From Bacillota bacterium (GTDB taxonomy: Bacteria; Bacillota; Clostridia; Christensenellales; Aristaeellaceae), in the NCBI GenBank assembly GCA_023443705.1, contig JAEZTD010000427.1, positions 1-6,064 of the forward strand: 6,064 nt of DNA, in the 5' to 3' direction. Within the stretch, counting starts at the first letter, position 1; each line of letters begins with the position of its first letter. The position numbers and the translations under genes were made by a program. This document shows, one piece after another, positions 1 to 3,657 of the stretch. The notes beneath the pieces are model-generated. The model was not told where the DNA came from and ran no database searches. It saw only the letters and a list, made by a program, of their open reading frames with translations.

Positions 1-135
1 GATGGCCGTGCCTTCCCCGCTTCCGTGCAGCTTGACGCCGTAGACGCTGACCGCGATCATCGCCACCGCCAGCGCAAAAATCACCCCTGAAACGATGCGC
101 CGGGACAAGCTGCCCGCGTTGTTTCGCTTAGCCAT
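1..135 (-). CDS. ABC transporter permease, N-terminal fragment (continues beyond window)
   Basis: Only the first 45 codons are present; the frame is still open at base 1. The visible protein begins MAKRNNAGSLSRR, a short basic cytoplasmic tail, followed by a hydrophobic stretch (about residues 14-33, IVSGVIFALAVAMIAVSVYG), which fits a first transmembrane helix. The ATG lies inside the end of the upstream ATPase gene: the two overlap by 8 bases (ATGGCTAA), suggesting translational coupling. A purine-rich AGGGAGGGAG site sits 6 bases before the ATG. An MglA/RbsA-type ATPase immediately upstream predicts an RbsC-like permease of the BPD_transp_2 family. That assignment is inferred from gene order, because no family-specific motif is visible in so short a piece. 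Confidence 0.75.
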   Translation of the reverse strand, partial: MAKRNNAGSLSRRIVSGVIFALAVAMIAVSVYGVKLHGSGEGTAI

Positions 136-1732
136 GCGCCGCTCCCTCCCTCTCCGGTTTGATGCCCGACATGGCCAGGCCGAAGTCCGCGTCGCTGGCG
201 TCCGGCGGCAGAATGTCCACAACCGCACCCTTGGACACGATGACGACACGATCGCAGATGGAGCGCAGTTCCTCCAGTTCCGAGGAAACCATTACAATAG
301 AGATACCCTGCTCGCGGTTTAGCCGGCGCAGCGTCTCCAACACGATCTTCTTGGCGCCGATGTCGATGCCGCGGGTCGGCTCGGAGACGAAGAGGAATTT
401 AGGCTTCAGCGCCAGCGCCCGCGCGATACACACCTTCTGCTGGTTGCCACCGGACAGCGTGCCCGCGTGCTGGGCGGGGGAAGTGCAGCGGATGTCCAGC
501 TCCTTAATCATCCGAAGCGCGTTTTGGCGGATTTCCCTGCTGTTTTTCTGGGTCACGGGTCCGAAATGCCGGAGGAATTCACCCTTGACCTGAATGGCGC
601 TGAAGACGATGTTGTCCTCAATGGACTGGTCCAGCAGCAGCCCCACGCCGCGACGGTCCTCCGAAACCATCGCAAGCCCGGCGTTCAGCGCGGCGCGCGG
701 ATCCTGAAGCGGCAAGGGTTTTCCGAAGAAGGCGACTTCGCCCTCCGCGGGGTAGAGGCCCATCACGCCGTTGGGAATGCCGATTTTCCCTTGCCCGGCC
801 AGGCCGCCGATGCCCAGAATCTCGCCCTCATATACGTCAAGGGATACGGAATGAACCATTTCGCCAGGCATTTCGACGGCGAGGTTTTTGAGCTTCATCA
901 CAACCGGCGCGCTTTCCGTCCCCATCCGGGCGTCGGCGCTGATCACGCCCTCGCCCTTACGACCGATCATCAGCTCCGCCAGCTCGATGATGTCGGTCTC
1001 GCTCTTTTTGCGGATGGCGGCGAGCTTGCCGTCCCTGAGGATGGTGACGTTGTCGCAAGCCTCGACCACCTCCGCCAGCCGGTGGGTAATGAATATGATC
1101 GCGATGCCTCGCGCGGCGATGGAGCGCATCACCTCGATCAGCTGATCGGCAGCGCTCTCTGTCAGAACGGCGGTGGGTTCGTCAAAGACCAGCAGCTTCA
1201 CGCCCTGCTTATCGATCTCGCGCGCGATCTCGACAAACTGCTTGTAGCCCACCGGGAGCCCCTGTACCAGCGTATATTCTTCAATGCCCATGCCGACGCT
1301 GTCCAAGGCCTTGCGCGCGTCGGCAGCCATCGCGGTCATGTCGAGCGTCTCGTAATCGCGCCCGAAAATCCGGCTGGCCAGGTTGGGCTTGGTGATTTCG
1401 CGATTAAGCTTTATGTTCTCGGTGATGGAAAATGTGTTTATAAGCATGAATTCCTGATGAACCATGCCGATGCCCTTGCGCATTGCGTCCTGTGGAGAAG
1501 CAATGCTGACCGGCTCGCCGTCCAGAAGCACCTGGCCCTGGAAGCCGCCAGTCTCGTGAATGCCCGGCATGCCGAACAGCACGTTCATGAGGGTGGATTT
1601 ACCCGCGCCGTTCTCGCCGAGCAGCGCGTGAATCTCGCCGGGCCTAATCTTCAGCGTGACGCCGTCAAGCACCTTCGTCTCGCCGTAGGTCTTGGAGATG
1701 TTGTTCATTTCCAGTATGTACTCAGCACCCAA
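128..1732 (-). CDS. Sugar-type (MglA/RbsA-like) ABC transporter ATP-binding protein, two fused NBDs
   Basis: Predicted cytoplasmic ATPase that powers the importer formed with the flanking binding protein and permease. I start it at the TTG at 1732-1730, giving 534 aa beginning (M)GAEYILEMNNISKTYG, the usual N-terminus of this family. AAGGGGG sits 8 bases before that TTG, whereas the in-frame ATGs at 1816 and 1753 lack a clear ribosome site. NBD1 has Walker A GENGAGKST (39-47), Q-loop Q93, signature LPVGYKQ (159-165), Walker B VFDEPT (D184, E185) and H-loop H217. NBD2 has a degenerate Walker A-like GLAGQGKI (310-317), a proper LSGGNQQK signature (426-433), Walker B altered to FVSEPTRGID (Ser450 where Asp is usual), and SSE instead of the H-loop His. 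Length is slightly above the family norm of about 500 aa. Intact catalytic parts are NBD1 Walker A/B/H plus the NBD2 signature, so one ATP site should be hydrolytic. The substrate cannot be read from the ATPase. Confidence 0.9.
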   Translation of the reverse strand: MGAEYILEMNNISKTYGETKVLDGVTLKIRPGEIHALLGENGAGKSTLMNVLFGMPGIHETGGFQGQVLLDGEPVSIASPQDAMRKGIGMVHQEFMLINTFSITENIKLNREITKPNLASRIFGRDYETLDMTAMAADARKALDSVGMGIEEYTLVQGLPVGYKQFVEIAREIDKQGVKLLVFDEPTAVLTESAADQLIEVMRSIAARGIAIIFITHRLAEVVEACDNVTILRDGKLAAIRKKSETDIIELAELMIGRKGEGVISADARMGTESAPVVMKLKNLAVEMPGEMVHSVSLDVYEGEILGIGGLAGQGKIGIPNGVMGLYPAEGEVAFFGKPLPLQDPRAALNAGLAMVSEDRRGVGLLLDQSIEDNIVFSAIQVKGEFLRHFGPVTQKNSREIRQNALRMIKELDIRCTSPAQHAGTLSGGNQQKVCIARALALKPKFLFVSEPTRGIDIGAKKIVLETLRRLNREQGISIVMVSSELEELRSICDRVVIVSKGAVVDILPPDASDADFGLAMSGIKPEREGAAHG

Positions 1733-1740
1733 TCGTATAG

Positions 1741-1747
1741 CCCCCTT
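1741..1747 (-). promoter_or_regulatory. Ribosome binding site deciding a TTG start for the ABC ATPase
   Basis: On the minus strand AAGGGGG is followed by the 8-base spacer CTATACGA and then TTG (1732-1730). It differs from AAGGAGG at one position, and that position can still wobble-pair. The two upstream in-frame ATG codons (1816-1814 and 1753-1751) have no comparable site, and residues encoded before the TTG do not resemble the family N-terminus. Confidence 0.65.
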
Positions 1748-1832
1748 CGTCATAGGGAAAGCCGGCCTTGCGCGGCGCGGAAGCCGGATCGGCTGGTTGG
1801 CACACGCCGCCTGCAAAGTCAGTCAACGCACC

Positions 1833-1860
1833 GCGGCTCGTCCCTTGCGGGACGAGCCGC
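1833..1860 (-). terminator. Perfect 12-bp intercistronic stem-loop between binding-protein and ATPase genes
   Basis: GCGGCTCGTCCC (1833-1844) and GGGACGAGCCGC (1849-1860) are exact inverted complements around a 4-base loop. The structure lies 20 bases after the stop of the binding-protein gene and about 100 bases before the ATPase start. On the transcribed (minus) strand the downstream bases are GCGGTGCGTTGAC, with no U-tract, so it is not a canonical intrinsic terminator. By analogy with other binding-protein-first importer operons, I infer a partial terminator or 3' mRNA-protecting structure that would keep the binding protein more abundant than the ATPase and permease. Confidence 0.6.
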
Positions 1861-1879
1861 CGCGTCTTACCGAACCAAT

Positions 1880-3007
1880 TTACAGGTAATCCGCAAAGTT
1901 GACCGGCGCAAGAAGCATCATGTAGTAGTTCGCGAACTCCGTGCCTTCCGCGTTGGAGTAGGAGGAGATGCTGGCTCCCGGAACGCGCTCGTTGAGCAGC
2001 TTCTCAAGGGCGGCCTTGTCGTTGCGCTCGGTGATTTCGCCGTTGATCCAGGCGCGGGCATAGTCGACGCCCACGGCGATTTCAGCCATAGCGATCGGGG
2101 CGGCCCAGGTGCTGAAGCGGCCAACCGCATCCTTCTCCTGGAGCTTCTCGGCAATGGCCTTCAGCGCGGCGCTGTCGTCGCCGCCCAGTTCGAGCTCGAG
2201 GCCGAGGACGGCCGGGAACGCATGGTACGGGCTCGGGCAGCAGGGCTGCGGATAGTAGGCGTTGGGCTGCGCGAGAACCGCAGTCTGCAGCGGTTCCTGC
2301 ATGCCGCAGTTGGTGCAGAAGAAGGCGACCTTCTTGCCTTCGTACTTGGCCATCTGCTGCGGAACGTCCTCAAGGATGAACTGCTGGGACGCGGACATGC
2401 CGGCCTCGGCGGTCGGGTCGGGCGCGGTCACGTCGACGAATTCGATGCCCAGCGCCTCGGCGTTCTTCTTGAACAGCTCATGGCGCGCAACGATCAGCTC
2501 CATCGCCATGTGGCGGGGGAACGAGTAGTGGATGAACACGTCTATGCCCCAGTTGGCGCAGGTTTCCATGATGGTGTCGCCCTGGCCGATTTCGTCGGCG
2601 TAGAGAAGAATGTCGGCGGAGGCGCTGATGGCGGCCGGGTCTTCCTGCGGGGTGCCGGCGATCAGGAGGATGTCATCGCGGCCCATCTCGCGGATCTTGT
2701 CAAAGCCGGCCTTGGCGCCCGGAACGGCCTGGCACATGATGATCGCCTTGACCTCGGGGTCCGCGGCGAATGCAGTCAGCTTGGAAACGGTGGTCTCCAT
2801 CTCGGCCATAAAGGCGTCGGGATAGGTGTCGGTAATGATGTGGTCCGGATCCTCGTTCTGCGCCCTCTGCGCAGCGCGGAACTCTTCTTCGTTCTGCGAA
2901 GTGGTGCCGGTCAGGATGGCGATCTTATAATTGCCCTCGGCCAGCGCGGGAACGCCCATGCCCAGAACCATCATAAGAACGAGCAACATTGCCAACGTCT
3001 TCTTCAT
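1880..3007 (-). CDS. DUF3798 family exported substrate-binding-like protein of an ABC importer
   Basis: 375 aa. Residues 1-23 form a signal peptide (MKK, hydrophobic core, cleavage expected after ALA at 21-23); there is no lipobox Cys, so it is predicted to be released or held by partners rather than lipidated. The mature part looks like a periplasmic-binding-protein fold: a first strand (YKIAILTGT, 27-35), a helix with NEDPDHIITDTYPD (51-64), then VKAIIMCQAVPG (86-97), DDILLIAGTPQEDP (111-124), DVFIHYSF (156-163), KKVAFFCTNCGMQEPL (225-240) and PCCPSPYHAFPAVLGLELE (255-273). From memory the overall sequence matches DUF3798 (PF12683), whose ligand is not established. Cysteines at 92, 150, 231, 234, 256 and 257 include a CxxC and a CC pair, unusual in an exported protein. 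GGAGGG lies 9 bases before the ATG. It is first in the operon, followed by the ATPase and permease. I recognise no ligand signature. Confidence 0.85.
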   Translation of the reverse strand: MKKTLAMLLVLMMVLGMGVPALAEGNYKIAILTGTTSQNEEEFRAAQRAQNEDPDHIITDTYPDAFMAEMETTVSKLTAFAADPEVKAIIMCQAVPGAKAGFDKIREMGRDDILLIAGTPQEDPAAISASADILLYADEIGQGDTIMETCANWGIDVFIHYSFPRHMAMELIVARHELFKKNAEALGIEFVDVTAPDPTAEAGMSASQQFILEDVPQQMAKYEGKKVAFFCTNCGMQEPLQTAVLAQPNAYYPQPCCPSPYHAFPAVLGLELELGGDDSAALKAIAEKLQEKDAVGRFSTWAAPIAMAEIAVGVDYARAWINGEITERNDKAALEKLLNERVPGASISSYSNAEGTEFANYYMMLLAPVNFADYL

Positions 3008-3016
3008 GTGGTCATA

Positions 3017-3022
3017 CCCTCC
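3017..3022 (-). promoter_or_regulatory. Ribosome binding site of the DUF3798 gene
   Basis: GGAGGG on the minus strand, followed by the 9-base spacer TATGACCAC and the ATG at 3007-3005. A second ATG in the spacer (ATGACCACATGA) opens a three-codon out-of-frame frame whose stop TGA overlaps the true start codon. Confidence 0.7.
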
Positions 3023-3050
3023 ATATAATTCTTTGGCGCCTCCATATCCC

Positions 3051-3068
3051 TTAGCCCCAAAGGGCTGA
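3051..3068 (-). promoter_or_regulatory. Short hairpin in the leader of the ABC operon
   Basis: TTAGCCC (3051-3057) and GGGCTGA (3062-3068) pair around a CAAA loop, giving 6 Watson-Crick pairs plus one G-T wobble position. It lies about 30 bases before the ribosome site, in a leader of about 126 nt. On the minus strand it is followed by purine-rich sequence rather than U residues, so it is not a terminator. A role in mRNA stability is possible but not shown. Confidence 0.35.
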
Positions 3069-3140
3069 ACATGGCCAGAACAAACGAGTACCTAAATTTG
3101 TGGGTTATGCGGACAGTAAAGCTATATAAAGAATGAAATG

Positions 3141-3169
3141 ATTATATCACTCCACGGAACCATTTGCAA
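3141..3169 (-). promoter_or_regulatory. SigA-type promoter of the ABC operon
   Basis: On the minus strand TTGCAA (3169-3164) and TATAAT (3146-3141) are separated by exactly 17 bases. The -10 box is a perfect consensus and the -35 box matches 4 of 6. Transcription should start near 3134, giving a leader of about 126 nt before the DUF3798 start. The surrounding sequence is AT-rich compared with the genes. Confidence 0.75.
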
Positions 3170-3186
3170 GCGGAATTTGAATTTAG

Positions 3187-3216
3187 TCCTGCCGAATCCT
3201 GCAGAATCCAATGCAG
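3187..3216. repeat. Three tandem 10-bp units with an embedded inverted repeat, upstream of the ABC promoter
   Basis: TCCTGCCGAA (3187-3196) and TCCTGCAGAA (3197-3206) differ at one base, and TCCAATGCAG (3207-3216) is a looser third copy. The spacing is one helical turn. Overlapping them, CTGCA (3199-3203) and TGCAG (3212-3216) form a perfect 5-8-5 inverted repeat. The block starts 18 bp upstream of the -35 box of the ABC promoter, a usual place for an activator site. No regulator family is recognised. Confidence 0.4.
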
Positions 3217-3434
3217 ATTTCATCGAATGACTAATTTTTTCACCACTGCCTAAATCAGAAACGCTTCTTTGAGGCATTTTCATTCTATTCATCCAACAAG
3301 CGACGAAAACCGACGCGCACCATGGGCGGCTACGCAGCGCGGCCTCGAGGGCCGGGGCGGATTGTGTTTCTGACCGCAGGCATAACCAAGACCATGACGT
3401 ACATCGCGGATCCGAAAGCGCTTCTCAATAAAGC

Positions 3435-3471
3435 GAAACCGTCAGTTAGCACGGTATTGACAAGGGGTTTC
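3435..3471. repeat. Nested inverted repeats around the -35 box of the sensor promoter
   Basis: ACCGT (3438-3442) and ACGGT (3451-3455) form a 5-8-5 inverted repeat ending one base before the -35 box. GAAACC (3435-3440) and GGTTTC (3466-3471) form a wider 6-bp inverted repeat that encloses it and the -35 box. Such placement would suit a repressor operator. No family consensus is recognised, and short repeats of this size can occur by chance. Confidence 0.35.
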
Positions 3472-3485
3472 ACGACCGCTATATT
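3457..3485 (+). promoter_or_regulatory. SigA-type promoter of the GGDEF/EAL sensor gene
   Basis: A perfect TTGACA (3457-3462), a 17-base spacer and TATATT (3480-3485). The start would be near 3492, leaving a leader of about 165 nt. A 10-bp palindrome TATACGTATA (3485-3494) overlaps the last base of the -10 box and the predicted start point, and could bind a regulator. Confidence 0.75.
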
Positions 3486-3642
3486 ATACGTATACTCTAC
3501 AAACATTCCCTTAATTCGCCCGTTACCATTGCACACAAATGCTTTCTCGACATGATTTGCTTAACGCCGAATTCCCCGCCCGGTTCGCGTACTCGCGCGG
3601 ATTGTTTTTGACATTCAAAAGCGGTATACACCGGCAACCCCG

Positions 3643-3654
3643 AAAGGAAGAAGG
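3643..3654 (+). promoter_or_regulatory. Ribosome binding site of the GGDEF/EAL sensor gene
   Basis: AAAGGAAGAAGG precedes the ATG at 3658. AAAGGA (3643-3648) has a 9-base spacing to the start, while the second AAGG is only 3 bases away and is probably not the functional contact. This supports the ATG at 3658 as the start, placing the signal peptide at the very N-terminus. Confidence 0.7.
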
Positions 3655-3657
3655 ATT

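Larger units (their letters stand above)
3008..3657. other. Divergent intergenic region holding both promoters and leaders
   Basis: These 650 bases separate two genes transcribed away from each other. They contain the leader and promoter of the ABC operon (3008-3169, minus), tandem 10-bp repeats upstream of it (3187-3216), and a GC-rich block around 3311-3361 with no recognised function. They also hold the promoter of the sensor gene with inverted repeats (3435-3494, plus) and its leader of about 165 nt. I see no convincing gene here. Short open frames at 3322-3555 (+) and 3330-3536 (-) overlap each other and the sensor promoter, and lack ribosome sites. No known riboswitch consensus was found by eye. 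Confidence 0.7.

Noticed and set aside
467..3028. An 853-codon open frame on the plus strand, antisense to both the ATPase and the DUF3798 gene
   Set aside because: It is a mirror frame of GC-rich coding sequence. Its translation is rich in His, Arg, Gly and Asp with no domain, it crosses the intercistronic gap, and it has no promoter or ribosome site. The minus-strand genes have clear family motifs.
3248..3275. Hairpin GCCT...AGGC with an inner AGAA/TTCT stem followed by a T-rich stretch, in mid-intergenic region
   Set aside because: The stem is interrupted by unpaired bases and no upstream transcript on the plus strand would need terminating there.
3330..3536. Possible small hydrophobic minus-strand gene of 68 aa (AMYVMVLVMPAV segment)
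   Set aside because: It has a short hydrophobic run, but it lies antisense across the sensor promoter and has no convincing ribosome site. I could not support it as real.
3322..3555. Possible small plus-strand gene of 77 aa
   Set aside because: No ribosome site before its ATG, it spans the sensor promoter, and it encodes nothing recognisable.
3608..3630. Second TTGACA (3608-3613) with TATACA (3625-3630) close to the sensor gene
   Set aside because: The spacing is only 11 bases, too short for a SigA promoter, and no -10 box lies at 16-18 bases.
3490..3657. c-di-GMP riboswitch in the sensor leader
   Set aside because: Searched by eye for the conserved GEMM elements and did not find them; only a covariance-model search could settle it.
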